Part shown: positions 46,396 through 55,927 of the stretch, piece after piece | Layout of the letters: every line of letters starts with the position of its first letter | How positions within the stretch are numbered: position 1 is the stretch's first letter | Origin: Paenibacillus sp. BIC5C1 | Lineage (GTDB): Bacteria; Bacillota; Bacilli; Paenibacillales; Paenibacillaceae | NCBI RefSeq assembly: GCF_032399705.1 | Contig: NZ_CP135922.1 | Coordinates: forward strand, 6,572,001 to 6,636,000 | Length of the DNA stretch: 64,000 nt | Direction of reading: 5' to 3' | Program-made: the position numbers and the translations under genes | Notes under the pieces: generated by a model | What the model was told of the DNA's origin: nothing | The model's database searches: none | The model's input: the letters and a program-made list of their open reading frames with translations, nothing else

Positions 46396-47292
46396 CTACA
46401 CTCCCAGTACTTGTCCCATGTTCGACAGCGGTTCAGCCAATGCATCCAGGTTCTGACTCAACTTCTTCACGTCCTCATCCTTCAGCTTCTCGTAGGAAAC
46501 GTACCCGTCTCCATCCTTGAATGGAGCAAGCTCTTTTTCGAGCGCATCGAATCGGTCTGCAATTTGCTGATTCAGATCCTTGTCTTTGGCAGCCAGATCA
46601 TCCTTGAGCAGATTATATATCTCGCGTGCCCCCTCTACATTCGCTGCAAAATCATACAGATCCGTATGGGAATAACGTTCTTCTTCACCGGTTACCTTGC
46701 TGGAGGAAACCTCATTCAGCAGTTCTACCGCACCCGTTACCATAAGACTCGCATCGATGTCCATCGTCTCGACTTTGGCACGCAGGAGCTTAGCATCACT
46801 TAACAAGGTATCCGCAAAGTCAGTCATGCCATCGGTCGTCTTGTCTTCCCAAAGCGCTTTCTCAATCCGGTGGAATCCACGCCAGTCGGCAGCCTCCACA
46901 TCTCCGTCACGTGCATCAATATTCGGGTCCAGATCCCCAAGTGCCTCGGCTACCGGTTCAATGCGTTCATAATACATACGAGCTGGTGCATATAATGATT
47001 TGGCAGTCTCCAGATCACCCGCTTTCACAGCATCCGTGAACTTCTCCGTTTGCTTCACGAATTCATCGATCTGCTCAATTGCAAACGTGCGATAGCCATC
47101 CACTGCGGTTGTATAATCGCTCCCCGCCGTTTCCTGACCTGCTGCATCCGTGGTTTCTGTGGAAGCTTGATTTTCGCTTTGAGCAGCAGGCGTCTCTGCC
47201 TGCTTGTCCGAAGTATCATTGTTGCCGCAAGCGGCGAGTAAAACCGAAGTTGCCAGCACAACAGCCGGCAATGCCAATATTTTTTTCAACAC
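46396..47292 (-). CDS. efeO: EfeO/EfeM iron-binding lipoprotein (M75 imelysin family)
   Basis: The start is GTG 47292 (TTG 47289 is an alternative), six bases after GAGGAG. The 298-residue lipoprotein has lipobox VLLAAC, a Gln/Thr-rich linker and a helical M75 domain with the HxxE motif in FHRIEKALW and the second motif YSHTDLYDFAANVEGA. It lacks the N-terminal cupredoxin of the long EfeO, the EfeM form. It is first in the operon, next to the Fur box. Confidence 0.9.
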   Translation of the reverse strand: MLKKILALPAVVLATSVLLAACGNNDTSDKQAETPAAQSENQASTETTDAAGQETAGSDYTTAVDGYRTFAIEQIDEFVKQTEKFTDAVKAGDLETAKSLYAPARMYYERIEPVAEALGDLDPNIDARDGDVEAADWRGFHRIEKALWEDKTTDGMTDFADTLLSDAKLLRAKVETMDIDASLMVTGAVELLNEVSSSKVTGEEERYSHTDLYDFAANVEGAREIYNLLKDDLAAKDKDLNQQIADRFDALEKELAPFKDGDGYVSYEKLKDEDVKKLSQNLDALAEPLSNMGQVLGV

Positions 47293-47383
47293 GATACACT
47301 CCTCATTGGTTAGACTGATTTGAATGTACACCTGCGATTAATATGTCGATGAGTACAAACCCTTAGATTAACGTTCATTTAAT

Positions 47384-47396
47384 GATAATGATTATC
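47384..47396. promoter_or_regulatory. Fur box controlling efeOBU
   Basis: GATAATGATTATC is a perfect inverted repeat and a full match to the 7-1-7 style Fur core. It lies just downstream of the -10 of the efe promoter, where Fur binding would block transcription in iron-replete cells. Confidence 0.85.
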
Positions 47397-47411
47397 AATT
47401 TCGGTAATGAC

Positions 47412-47440
47412 ATCATAATTCCGGCGCATACTTATGTCAA
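47412..47440 (-). promoter_or_regulatory. Promoter for efeOBU
   Basis: On the minus strand a perfect TTGACA (47440-47435) and TATGAT (47417-47412) are 17 bases apart. Confidence 0.75.
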
Positions 47441-47592
47441 TATGAAAATAAGGGGACCGGTTTAATCACATACCTAGGTGGAAAATAACGGGTATTAATT
47501 CCCTTGAAAACATAGACAAACTTCGTCATCAACCGTTAAAATGAGACAAAATGTCTATATTATCTTAATTTATGAAATTGGAGGCTCATGCC

Positions 47593-48507
47593 ATGAAATG
47601 CCCAGTATGTAATCATGAAAATGGAAATGCTAGTTTTTGCGAGAGGTGCGGCTCTAATCTAACCCCTTCCTCCCCTACTGCAGATTCCGCTCAGGATCAA
47701 CAATCCGCTGCTGCCGAACCCGAATACACCCGTTGGTCGAGCACACAGGCAACACCTTCTCATGATCCCATTTCTTCCAACACACCTTCTGCTCCCAGAC
47801 CTGTACAACAGGTATCCGACTCTTCCGCCGCAGAGGGCGCTTCATCTTCTGGAGACAACAATGCCAATCAGTGGAATAACATCGTACAAAATGAGAAAGT
47901 TCAGCAAGCCAAAGAAGTAAGCAAACAGTATCTATCCTATTTCCTTAGTGTTCTCACCCGTCCTTATCAAACTATGAAAACTGTTGGTGAACAGCATTCT
48001 CTTAACGGCTGGATCACGATGGCTCTGATTGCGGTTCTATCCTCTACATACTTTTTGATTACTTTCGGCCGGATGGAAATGGACGGATTGTTCATTGGCG
48101 GGTTTATCAGACCGCTGTTGTTCACCGCCATTTCTTTGATCGTAGCTATCGCATTGATGTATGCCATATTGAAGATTGAAAAAATAACGTTCCGCCCCAA
48201 AACACTGGTTGCCCAGTTCGGTACATTACTTGTGCCCGCTGTAGCGTCGCTCGTCCTGGCGAATCTGTTTATTGTTATCTCGTATTCCATCGCTATCTTC
48301 TTCCTCGTTGTCTCGTTTTTGATTATCTTTGTATCTCTTAATACGGTGCTGTTCCAGTATCCGCTGAATCGGACCAAGGCAGCTATCGATAGCATGTACA
48401 GCGTGTTGATTGCCAATGTTGTATTGTTTTATATTCTGTATCGCTTGTTGGCTACAATGATCATTGGATTGATTAGCCTGATGTTTTCTCCATTTGGTCG
48501 TATGTAG
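47593..48507 (+). CDS. Zinc-ribbon membrane protein with Yip1-like domain
   Basis: The start is ATG 47593, nine bases after GGAGG. The 304-residue protein has an N-terminal zinc ribbon CPVC..CERC (residues 3-22), a Ser/Pro/Gln-rich linker of about 80 residues and five hydrophobic helices from about residue 130 to the end, like Yip1/DUF1282 proteins. Its role is unknown. It is a single gene closed by a terminator-like hairpin. Confidence 0.8.
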   Translation: MKCPVCNHENGNASFCERCGSNLTPSSPTADSAQDQQSAAAEPEYTRWSSTQATPSHDPISSNTPSAPRPVQQVSDSSAAEGASSSGDNNANQWNNIVQNEKVQQAKEVSKQYLSYFLSVLTRPYQTMKTVGEQHSLNGWITMALIAVLSSTYFLITFGRMEMDGLFIGGFIRPLLFTAISLIVAIALMYAILKIEKITFRPKTLVAQFGTLLVPAVASLVLANLFIVISYSIAIFFLVVSFLIIFVSLNTVLFQYPLNRTKAAIDSMYSVLIANVVLFYILYRLLATMIIGLISLMFSPFGRM

Positions 48508-48528
48508 CATCTAGTTCAAAACTCTTAC

Positions 48529-48573
48529 GAAGGCTCTCTCTGCTTATGCAAGGAGGGTCTTCTTTTGTTTTCA
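48529..48573 (+). terminator. Terminator after the Yip1-like gene
   Basis: An imperfect stem GAAGGCTCTCTCTGC / GCAAGGAGGGTCTTC with a TTAT loop is followed by TTTTGTTTT. Confidence 0.6.
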
Positions 48574-48584
48574 ACATCAACAGA

Positions 48585-48614
48585 TTGCACTCGTTGTGCT
48601 CCATACACTATAAT
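48585..48614 (+). promoter_or_regulatory. Promoter for the DUF3105 gene, overlapped by operator 1
   Basis: TTGCAC (48585-48590) and a perfect TATAAT (48609-48614) are 18 bases apart. The -10 lies inside the first palindromic site (48605-48623). Confidence 0.65.
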
Positions 48615-48623
48615 GTGTAGTGT
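48605..48623. promoter_or_regulatory. Operator-like palindrome 1
   Basis: ACACTATA-ATG-TGTAGTGT, one mismatch from a perfect 8-3-8 inverted repeat, overlaps the -10. The same sequence occurs in perfect form 99 bases downstream. Confidence 0.6.
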
Positions 48624-48703
48624 AAAAGGTATGTCCTTTTTTACGTAAGGATATGAGGTGAGAAACCCTCTATGTTTATATAGGACCTGTACCATTGTCA
48701 TTA

Positions 48704-48722
48704 ACACTACATTATGTAGTGT
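48704..48722. promoter_or_regulatory. Operator-like palindrome 2
   Basis: ACACTACA-TTA-TGTAGTGT is a perfect 8-3-8 inverted repeat, 43 bases before the DUF3105 start. It resembles the TACA..TGTA class of operators (CopY/BlaI) and the GTGTA..TACAC class (YtrA-type GntR). Confidence 0.65.
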
Positions 48723-48765
48723 ATAGTTATCATTCATTTTATTAAGAAGGGTAGAGAAAATCGAT

Positions 48766-49509
48766 ATGGACATGAATATGAATCATATGCAAATGGAGCA
48801 CGAGGCAGGCACATCCTACCTATGGCTTATCGTCGGTGCAATCGTTCTATTGCTCTCCATCGCAGCTTATATCTGGTCTGCACGCACCCAGAAGTCTGTA
48901 CTTGCACATATGAAGAAGGATGAACGCGCTGTGATTAAAAAGAAAACCCGATCCATCCGCCTGGCTGCTCATGCACTACTGGGGGTGTCGATCATTGCGT
49001 TTAGTCTTTTCTTCATGCAGGGCGCACTTACCAAGTATGATGTTGCGGATCTGAATGCTGGTGCTGCGATTGACGTGACCGACGATAAATATTACGGAGC
49101 CGATCATACAGAAGAACCGATCCAATATGAGATGACCATCCCGACGTCAGGGCCTCATAACCCGCATGATATCAAGTTTGGATTTTACACCGATTTCCCC
49201 GGCTATCCATATCTGGTACATAATCTGGAACATGGGGATATCATCATTTATTATCGTGAGAACGCAAGTGATGAGTTGAAGGAGCATCTGAAATACCTTG
49301 CCAAGTTCCGCAAAGCTGGATCAGGTATCCTTGCTGTGCCGAGCAAGGACATCCCTGAGGGCAGTGAGGTCGTCGTGACGGCATGGACCAAAACGATGAA
49401 GCTGGACCAATTCGATGATGCCAAAGTAGGCACTTTTATTAATAAATATATTAATCAGGGACCAGAAAAGATCCCTGCCTCCATCCGCCAGGGTGGCGGG
49501 ACGATGTAA
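48766..49509 (+). CDS. DUF3105 membrane-anchored protein with Met/His-rich N-terminus
   Basis: A 247-residue protein. Residues 1-12 (MDMNMNHMQMEH) are rich in Met and His, the sort of soft-metal ligand cluster seen in copper-handling proteins. Two hydrophobic segments follow (about 18-38 and 66-86), then a conserved DUF3105 domain (about 110-235) containing SGPHNPHD and HNLEHGDI. The DUF has no assigned function. The binding site is weak (GGTAGAG, nine bases). Two palindromes upstream imply tight repression. Confidence 0.85.
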   Translation: MDMNMNHMQMEHEAGTSYLWLIVGAIVLLLSIAAYIWSARTQKSVLAHMKKDERAVIKKKTRSIRLAAHALLGVSIIAFSLFFMQGALTKYDVADLNAGAAIDVTDDKYYGADHTEEPIQYEMTIPTSGPHNPHDIKFGFYTDFPGYPYLVHNLEHGDIIIYYRENASDELKEHLKYLAKFRKAGSGILAVPSKDIPEGSEVVVTAWTKTMKLDQFDDAKVGTFINKYINQGPEKIPASIRQGGGTM

Positions 49510-49600
49510 AGCCCTCTTTGTAGTAACATCAGCAATTGGCTCCTGCAATCATGGGGAGTTCATGGGATGAGATATCCATTTATACGTTTCAAACAAGATA

Positions 49601-49637
49601 AGCTCCTGGATCTACTTGATCCGGGGGCTAATTCTTT
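49601..49637 (+). terminator. Terminator after DUF3105 gene
   Basis: The 12 bp stem AGCTCCTGGATC / GATCCGGGGGCT with a TACTT loop is followed by AATTCTTT. Confidence 0.55.
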
Positions 49638-49783
49638 ATCATGCAGATGCCGATATTTTAAATAGAAATGAAATACATATACGTACGTTAGCAAAGAAGG
49701 AAACGTAGTTTTAGCAAGACGATTCATCCAACTTCAATATAAGAATTCATAGTCCTACATATCAAGGGGGAGCATTTCTACTA

Positions 49784-51502
49784 ATGAACAGTTTGTTTAT
49801 GCGTATCTTTTTATTTTTTTCCTGTCTGATGCTGGCGGCAGGAGCCGTTCTTGGCATTACCATGTATCGCTCATCCGCACAGTTGGTTGAACAATCGATG
49901 GGTATGCAGGCACAGGCTGTTGCCGAACGAGCAGCACAATCCATTGACACCTCCCTGTATGCGCCACTCAGTACAGGACGGGATCAAACCGAGTATTACG
50001 ATACCTTGCGCGAACAACTCAGCCAGCTTCGCCAGGCCAATGGGTTGAAGTATCTATACACGCTTGGTAAGCGTGAAGAGAACGGAGCCTCATCGTATTA
50101 TTACGTGGTGGATGGAGCTGCTCCAGATGTAGAAGAGGATGATTTCTCGCCTTACGGGTCGCCTGAAGAAAATCAATATGCAGGGATGCTGCAAGCCTTT
50201 GCACAAAACGAACCTTTCCGGGGCGATCTGACCCAGGATGAATACGGAGCAACGATTACAGCCTATGTACCAATTCATGGGGCTAACGGGGAACTGCTTG
50301 GTCTGGTTGGCGCCGATCTTGACTCCACTGCCGTCTACGAGTTGATGACACGCAATCGGATGACCATGATCTGGACTGCTCTTGCCATCGTATTACTCAG
50401 CGTACTGCTGGTCTATGGATTTGCGCATTATTTGACCCGTCCTCTGGTGAAACTGAAGAAAATCATTGCTGAGGTGGGCAAAGGTGATCTGACTGTCAAT
50501 GTCGAGCTTGGACGCAAGGATGAGGTTGGGCAGCTTGCTTCGGAGTTCAAACATCTGGTCACGGATACAAGAGATGTCATGACAGGTATCCGTAAAAGCT
50601 CCGATTCCCTGCTGCAAGCAGCCGAAGGGGTATCCAGACACTCGCAGGCGACAGCGGAAGCCAGCCAGCGCATTGCTGAGCACACAGACCACACAGCCAA
50701 AGGCGCTGCGGAGCAGGTTGCACGGGCAGGTGAAGTCACTGTAGCAATGGAGGAGATTACACGCAGCATGCAGCATATTGCGAATTCATCTTCCATGGTG
50801 GCTGATGTATCCGAGGAGACAACCCACAACGCGATACAGGGCCAGACCAACATCAACACAGCAATTGACCGCATGGACAAGATTCATCAGGCCAACGCTC
50901 AGATGGAAGCATCCACCTCCCAGCTCGCGCAATACTCCAGCAAAATTGAATCGGTAGCCCACATGATGAAGGGTATTGCTTCCCAGACTAGTCTGCTGGC
51001 ATTGAATGCAAGCATTGAAGCTGCTCGTGCCGGGGAACATGGCAGCGGATTCGCCGTAGTTGCTTCCGAGGTTCGAAAGCTTGCGGGGGAATCAGAGCAA
51101 TCGTCCCAACATGTGACTGAACTGATCGCCGAAATGACGCGCCAGACTGCCGTTTTATCTTCGCATATGTCAGCCAGTACCTCAGAAGTTCAGGCTGGTC
51201 TTGCTGTTGTTCAGGAAGCAGGACGTTCGTTCACATCCATTCATTCCGGCATTGAGACGATGAATGAACGTCTGCACGAAGTGTCCGCCGCTTCCGAGCA
51301 GCTCTCTGCCAGTGCCGAAGAGGTATCCGCCTCCGTTGAGGATATGGAACATATCTCGCGTAAGTCCTCTTCCAGTATTCAGGAGGTTTCCGCTGCAACT
51401 GACGGGCAGCTGCAATCGATGGATGAGATGAGTACTTCCGCGGAATCCCTTCGTGTGTTGTCCAGTGAATTGAATGGGTTGATAAGCCGATTCAAAATTT
51501 AA
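49784..51502 (+). CDS. Methyl-accepting chemotaxis protein
   Basis: A 572-residue chemoreceptor. A transmembrane helix (about 7-27) precedes an extracellular Cache-like sensor (to about 185), a second helix (about 192-212), HAMP (about 213-265) and a signalling domain ending at 572. The hairpin tip is conserved ([20 protein letters not shown]). It would report ligand binding to CheA/CheW. The ligand is not known. AAGGGGG lies 13 bases before ATG 49784. Confidence 0.92.
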   Translation: MNSLFMRIFLFFSCLMLAAGAVLGITMYRSSAQLVEQSMGMQAQAVAERAAQSIDTSLYAPLSTGRDQTEYYDTLREQLSQLRQANGLKYLYTLGKREENGASSYYYVVDGAAPDVEEDDFSPYGSPEENQYAGMLQAFAQNEPFRGDLTQDEYGATITAYVPIHGANGELLGLVGADLDSTAVYELMTRNRMTMIWTALAIVLLSVLLVYGFAHYLTRPLVKLKKIIAEVGKGDLTVNVELGRKDEVGQLASEFKHLVTDTRDVMTGIRKSSDSLLQAAEGVSRHSQATAEASQRIAEHTDHTAKGAAEQVARAGEVTVAMEEITRSMQHIANSSSMVADVSEETTHNAIQGQTNINTAIDRMDKIHQANAQMEASTSQLAQYSSKIESVAHMMKGIASQTSLLALNASIEAARAGEHGSGFAVVASEVRKLAGESEQSSQHVTELIAEMTRQTAVLSSHMSASTSEVQAGLAVVQEAGRSFTSIHSGIETMNERLHEVSAASEQLSASAEEVSASVEDMEHISRKSSSSIQEVSAATDGQLQSMDEMSTSAESLRVLSSELNGLISRFKI

Positions 51503-51547
51503 ATCCGATTGCAGATGGGAAATCCATGGAGCCCACCGGATGAATAC

Positions 51548-51618
51548 AAAAAAGCCGCAAGGCAGGGAACGGACATGGGAATTATCCCATTCCTGTTCAC
51601 TCTGCCTGCGGCTTTTTA
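51548..51618. terminator. Strong bidirectional terminator
   Basis: A long stem AAAAAAGCCGC..GGCAGG..GAAC pairs with GTTC..CTGCC..GCGGCTTTTT. It separates the chemoreceptor from the converging nucleoside hydrolase-like gene. Confidence 0.88.
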
Positions 51619-51659
51619 TTGTTGTACCTTAATGGAGGCTGGCCTCGCAGCTGCCTGAA

Positions 51660-52625
51660 TTAATAACGCTGCGGAGCAGCTTTTTTGCCCAAATCCGTCA
51701 TGTATGTGAAGAACGCTTCCGGATCGGTATCATACACGAGTTGTACCGGACGTCCGTCTGCTTGTTCCACCGTACGGCCTTGGCTTGGACCATCCGGGAT
51801 AACAATACAGTTCACCGTTTTCTTCTTCACGATGTCCTCACGTCCAACGGAAGCCGTAGTCAACACATCCCACAGATAGTACGTGGAATTCGTTTCACTG
51901 TACACCAGTGGCGGACATCCTGCATAACAGTTACCCAAGAAGTCAACGCCTTCAAAGCGACGCTCTGCAGCCCAACGGTTACGTACAGCAGGTGTCAGAG
52001 GTACTTTGTTCGTGCTTTCCAAGGCTACCAGATCAATCTGGATACCGCTCTGCCATACACGGTAAGCCGCCTCCGGGTCCCAGAATACGTTCCATTCTGC
52101 TGTACCATCATGCTCAGGCTCTTCAACGTTCCCTCTTTCGAACGTACCACCCATCCACACAAGCTTGTCGATTTTCTCTTCAATGTCTGGTGCTTCGTCG
52201 AGTGCACGCGCGAGGTCAGTCAGCGGTCCTGTGAACAGGAGCAGCGTTTTGCCTTCGGTGTTGCGCACTTTCTCAATCAGATGCTGGTGAGCCGGAACAG
52301 CAGACAAAGGAGCTTCCATTTTGCCGGATTCGTTCAGTACTGGAAGTGCATCTACATAGAAGGAGTGTAATCTCCACGCCGCAGGAAACGGATTCTTCCC
52401 TCTGGAGTTGGATTTCGCTACCTCTACGGAATATGTGCCGAAGCGATCGATAATTTTACGGCTGGCATCTGTGGCTGGCTCCAGATATCCGTCTGCCGGA
52501 ATAACCGATACACCGGTTACATTTACATTGTCCATTTGCAGAAGCATGAACAGCGATACGAGGTCATCTACGCCGCCGTCATGGTTAAAATACACATTAA
52601 GTTGGTTCGTCATGCTTGTTTTCAT
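51660..52625 (-). CDS. Divergent nucleoside hydrolase family protein
   Basis: A 321-residue member of the nucleoside hydrolase fold. The ligand motif is NHDGGVDDLVSL where typical enzymes have DVDTGxDDA; the calcium-binding Asp pair VDD and a terminal Asp are kept. WMGGTFERGN and EWNVFWDPEAA match the family. Substrate is uncertain because the N-terminal motif differs from the intact copy at 28.4 kb. AGGGGG lies close to ATG 52625; ATG 52613 is an alternative. Confidence 0.85.
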   Translation of the reverse strand: MKTSMTNQLNVYFNHDGGVDDLVSLFMLLQMDNVNVTGVSVIPADGYLEPATDASRKIIDRFGTYSVEVAKSNSRGKNPFPAAWRLHSFYVDALPVLNESGKMEAPLSAVPAHQHLIEKVRNTEGKTLLLFTGPLTDLARALDEAPDIEEKIDKLVWMGGTFERGNVEEPEHDGTAEWNVFWDPEAAYRVWQSGIQIDLVALESTNKVPLTPAVRNRWAAERRFEGVDFLGNCYAGCPPLVYSETNSTYYLWDVLTTASVGREDIVKKKTVNCIVIPDGPSQGRTVEQADGRPVQLVYDTDPEAFFTYMTDLGKKAAPQRY

Positions 52626-52834
52626 CCTTCCCCCTGGTTGTCCCATTGATGTTCATCCCATCCGTCTGCCTGAGGCTGACGTTACCTCTATTATGTCCCA
52701 AAACCCTTGGCCACGTAAACCTTCCTTGTACAAAGAAAATAGCGGGCAAATCTGTTTCTGCGGATATTTTACAGTTCCTCCATTCCATCTCAGCATTTGC
52801 TCGGATCAACCTGCATTTCAATATGAAAATGGGT

Positions 52835-52871
52835 GAAAAAAGGACAGCAGGTTTGAGGTTCCCACTGTCCT
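52835..52871 (-). terminator. Terminator for the MMPL gene
   Basis: On the minus strand AAGGACAG and CTGTCCTT pair around an imperfect inner stem, followed by TTTTTT. Confidence 0.55.
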
Positions 52872-52891
52872 TGTCTGAATCTATCCATTGA

Positions 52892-55123
52892 TTACATGGA
52901 TTGTTTTTGTTTCTCTTTGTCTTTCTCTGCAACAGGCACATACTTGCCTGGCCAGAAAGCCCATTTGCCCAGCAACGTTGTAATGGCTGGCACCATGAAC
53001 GGTCGAACAAGGAACGTATCGAGCAAGACACCCGCAGCCGTGATAATACCGAACTGCACCAGCACCTGTATCGGCAGTGTTGCCAGTACGGCAAACGTAC
53101 CTGCGAGAATCAGACCTGCGGAAGTAATAACAGATCCGGTTTCACCCACACCTTCCTTGATCGCTTGGCGAAGTGGCATCGTTTTGCGTTTTTGCCAGAT
53201 GCTTGAAATCATGAAGATGTTGTAGTCCTCACCTAGCGCCACAAGGAATACGAAGGAGTATAGCGGAATCGCTCCCTGAATGGCGTCTGCTCCCAGCCCA
53301 TAGTGAATAATGAGCCATCCCAAGCCCAATGCAGAGAAGTAGGATAGTACTACTGTTGCGATCAGATACGCCGTCGCTACGACGGAACGCAGGTATAACA
53401 GCAGCAGCAATGTGATCATCCCGATTACCACTGGGATAATGATGCTTGCATCCCGCTCTCCGGTGACTTCGATATCATACTGTTCAGCCGTCTGACCGTC
53501 GATCCAGACATGGCTGTCCACACTTGTTATTCCAGCATCTTTCAGTGCCTGTTCAGCCGTTGCCCGCAGATCCGGGATATGCTGCATCGCCTCCATGGAA
53601 TATGGATTCAGATTGAATTCCACATCGTAAGCGGTGATGTTGGCATTCTCAGCACCCTGCTGCGCTTCACCTACCTTGCTTACGTAATCCAGCGATTCCA
53701 GACGTTGTTTCAGATCTGTCTCGCTGCCTTCGGTATCAATAATCACTTTCGCCGGAGCGAGTTCACCTTCCGAGAACTGTTCTCCAATGACTTTGAAGCC
53801 TTCACGAGATGCAACATTCTCCGGGAAGGACGATAACAAGTCATACGTGAATTTAATTTGGCTAGAGAAAGTAGCCAGTCCACCCAACAACACCAGCGTA
53901 ATCGCCAGTACTGTCCACGGTTTGGTTACTACTGTACGGCCAATCCAGCTTTCCTTGATTTTACGCGGAGCAGGCGCTGTTTTGCCTTTTTTCTTCGCAC
54001 GTTCCACTTCCATATCGTGCGTACGCGGTACAAACGGGTAGAATGAACCCCGACCAAAGATCGCAAGCAATGCCGGAACCAGCGTCAGGCTCGCAATAAA
54101 CATGATGAAGATGGATAAACTGAATGGTACGGCAAAACGGTGATAGGCACCGTACTCTGCGAACAACAGTACAAGCAATGCTGCAACGACTGTAAATCCA
54201 CTCATGGCAATCGCACCAGATGATCCGGTAATCGCTTGGAAGAGTGCTTTCTTTTTATCCGGCTCATGATAGAGGATTTGACGGAATCTGGAGATCATGA
54301 ACAGGCAATAGTCCGTTCCTGCACCGAACAACAGCACCGTCATAATGGAGATGGACTGCGCGTCTACTGTAATCCAGCCCTGATCCGCCATGAATCCAAG
54401 AATCGGACTGGTGACCATATAAGCGAACCCAACTGCAATAATTGGTATAATAGCCAGTACGGGCGAACGGTAGATCAACAGCAACAGCACGAGTACCAGC
54501 ACAACGGTCGCAATCAGCAGCGATACATCTGCAGATGAGAACAATCCACTTGCATCAATGGATATCCCAACCGGACCTGTAACCCGTGCACTTAGTGCGC
54601 TGGCATCATCAATGGCAACATCAAATGGGTTGGAGCCAAAAATGTCTTTCGTTTTCTGCTCCAGCGCTGCAATGCCTTCCTTCAACTGTGAGGAATCAGC
54701 TTCCTGATTGAAAAAGAGCGGCATAACCAAGGTGCTTCCGTCTTCCGAAAGCTGACCTTTCAGAGCCTGTGGCGGCAACTGATATAGTGGAACTACAGAT
54801 TGCTGCTGCTCAACCGGATCTTGATCCAGTCGCTCCGTTAACGCCTGAATGTTCTCAATCTGTTCATCCGTCAGCCCGCCGGCTTGACGCCATACGATGA
54901 GCGCGGGAACACCTTCGCCGCCGGGGAATTCTTTCTGGGCAACTGCTGCCGCCTGCACCGATGGCTTGGAATCACTCAGATCCTGCGCGTTATTCGTTTC
55001 ACGATCACCTACAGCAGGCCATACCACACCAAGAACAACCGCGATGATGATCCATACCAACAGTGTAATCCATTTGCTTCGTTTGCCAGCAACCCAGCGG
55101 CCGTAGCCCGAACCTTCTTGCAT
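52892..55123 (-). CDS. MMPL/RND-family exporter (YdgH/YdfJ-like)
   Basis: A 743-residue transporter with 12 predicted transmembrane segments in the 1+5, 1+5 pattern of the RND fold, each half preceded by a large extracytoplasmic domain. The half-boundary segment ALGEDYNIFMISSIWQKRK and GAGTDYCLFMISRFRQ are typical MMPL motifs with the proton-relay Asp pairs. Relatives export lipids or drugs. AGGGAG precedes ATG 55123. A TetR gene diverges 180 bases upstream and likely represses it. Confidence 0.92.
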   Translation of the reverse strand: MQEGSGYGRWVAGKRSKWITLLVWIIIAVVLGVVWPAVGDRETNNAQDLSDSKPSVQAAAVAQKEFPGGEGVPALIVWRQAGGLTDEQIENIQALTERLDQDPVEQQQSVVPLYQLPPQALKGQLSEDGSTLVMPLFFNQEADSSQLKEGIAALEQKTKDIFGSNPFDVAIDDASALSARVTGPVGISIDASGLFSSADVSLLIATVVLVLVLLLLIYRSPVLAIIPIIAVGFAYMVTSPILGFMADQGWITVDAQSISIMTVLLFGAGTDYCLFMISRFRQILYHEPDKKKALFQAITGSSGAIAMSGFTVVAALLVLLFAEYGAYHRFAVPFSLSIFIMFIASLTLVPALLAIFGRGSFYPFVPRTHDMEVERAKKKGKTAPAPRKIKESWIGRTVVTKPWTVLAITLVLLGGLATFSSQIKFTYDLLSSFPENVASREGFKVIGEQFSEGELAPAKVIIDTEGSETDLKQRLESLDYVSKVGEAQQGAENANITAYDVEFNLNPYSMEAMQHIPDLRATAEQALKDAGITSVDSHVWIDGQTAEQYDIEVTGERDASIIIPVVIGMITLLLLLYLRSVVATAYLIATVVLSYFSALGLGWLIIHYGLGADAIQGAIPLYSFVFLVALGEDYNIFMISSIWQKRKTMPLRQAIKEGVGETGSVITSAGLILAGTFAVLATLPIQVLVQFGIITAAGVLLDTFLVRPFMVPAITTLLGKWAFWPGKYVPVAEKDKEKQKQSM

Positions 55124-55182
55124 TGTCTCTTCATCTCCCTATTTTGGTTCTATGAAGCCGTTTTTATGTGATAAATATAGAA

Positions 55183-55198
55183 ATGAACCACGGGTCAT
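55183..55198. promoter_or_regulatory. Candidate TetR-type operator
   Basis: ATGAACC-ACG-GGTCAT is an imperfect inverted repeat between the MMPL and TetR genes. It is the only clear symmetric site in that 180-base gap. Confidence 0.35.
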
Positions 55199-55303
55199 AG
55201 TATAATTGACTTAATTATATATACCGGAAGGTTAATATTGCAAATACTAATTTTGTGAACACTTTTGTACAGCCAACATGAATAAGTAAAGAGGTATGCA
55301 ATC

Positions 55304-55927
55304 ATGAACAAAAAAACGAACCCTCCCCGCTCGCCGGGCAGGCCCAAAGCCGGTGCCGATCATGCATCAGCCCAGTCGAAAATACTGATGACCGCCTCGC
55401 GGCTTTTTATGGAACACGGGTATGAGCCCGTTTCTCTCCAGCAAATTGCCTCGCTATGCGGTGTGACCAAAGCATCGATCTATTATCATTTTTCCAGCAA
55501 ACCGCAGCTATTCACCGTCGCCATCACCAGTATGATGGCCATGGGCATGCAGCAAACGGCTCTTCGTATGGATGCACCCGGTACATTACAAGAGCGGCTG
55601 GAAAAAGTTGCGGAAGGACGGATGCAACACTCCCACGTCGATACCGAGACCATGATGCGTGAAGCCATTACCTATTTGGATACAGATCAGTTGGCACAGA
55701 TCCGTGAAGCCGAAGTCCGCATCTATGAAGTCCTCGCTATCCACTTCAAGCGGGAGATGGACAACGGTTATTTGCGATCTGCTGATCCGATGCTGCTTGC
55801 CCACGCGTTCACTTCCTTGCTGATGCTGGCAAACCGTGAAGGCGTACGCGACATGCATGCAACGATTACCGATTTGGCACGTGAGCTGGTCGCTTTATTT
55901 TTGGACGGATCCGCTCACAAGACTTAA
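55304..55927 (+). CDS. TetR-family regulator
   Basis: A 207-residue TetR-type repressor. The N-terminal helix-turn-helix is clear (VSLQQIASLCGVTKASIYYHFSSK, about residues 43-66). The rest is the ligand-binding helical domain. AAAGAGG lies nine bases before ATG 55304. It diverges from the MMPL exporter, the usual arrangement for a drug or lipid exporter and its repressor. Its stop overlaps the tail of the MocR gene by four bases on opposite strands. Confidence 0.9.
   Translation: MNKKTNPPRSPGRPKAGADHASAQSKILMTASRLFMEHGYEPVSLQQIASLCGVTKASIYYHFSSKPQLFTVAITSMMAMGMQQTALRMDAPGTLQERLEKVAEGRMQHSHVDTETMMREAITYLDTDQLAQIREAEVRIYEVLAIHFKREMDNGYLRSADPMLLAHAFTSLLMLANREGVRDMHATITDLARELVALFLDGSAHKT

Noticed and set aside
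48525..48773. 82-codon minus-strand open frame between the Yip1-like and DUF3105 genes
   Set aside because: It spans a terminator, a promoter and two palindromes that belong to the plus-strand genes and shows no domain.
49510..49783. Short gene before the chemoreceptor
   Set aside because: Only a weak terminator and AT-rich sequence are present; no frame with a ribosome binding site and coding pattern was found.
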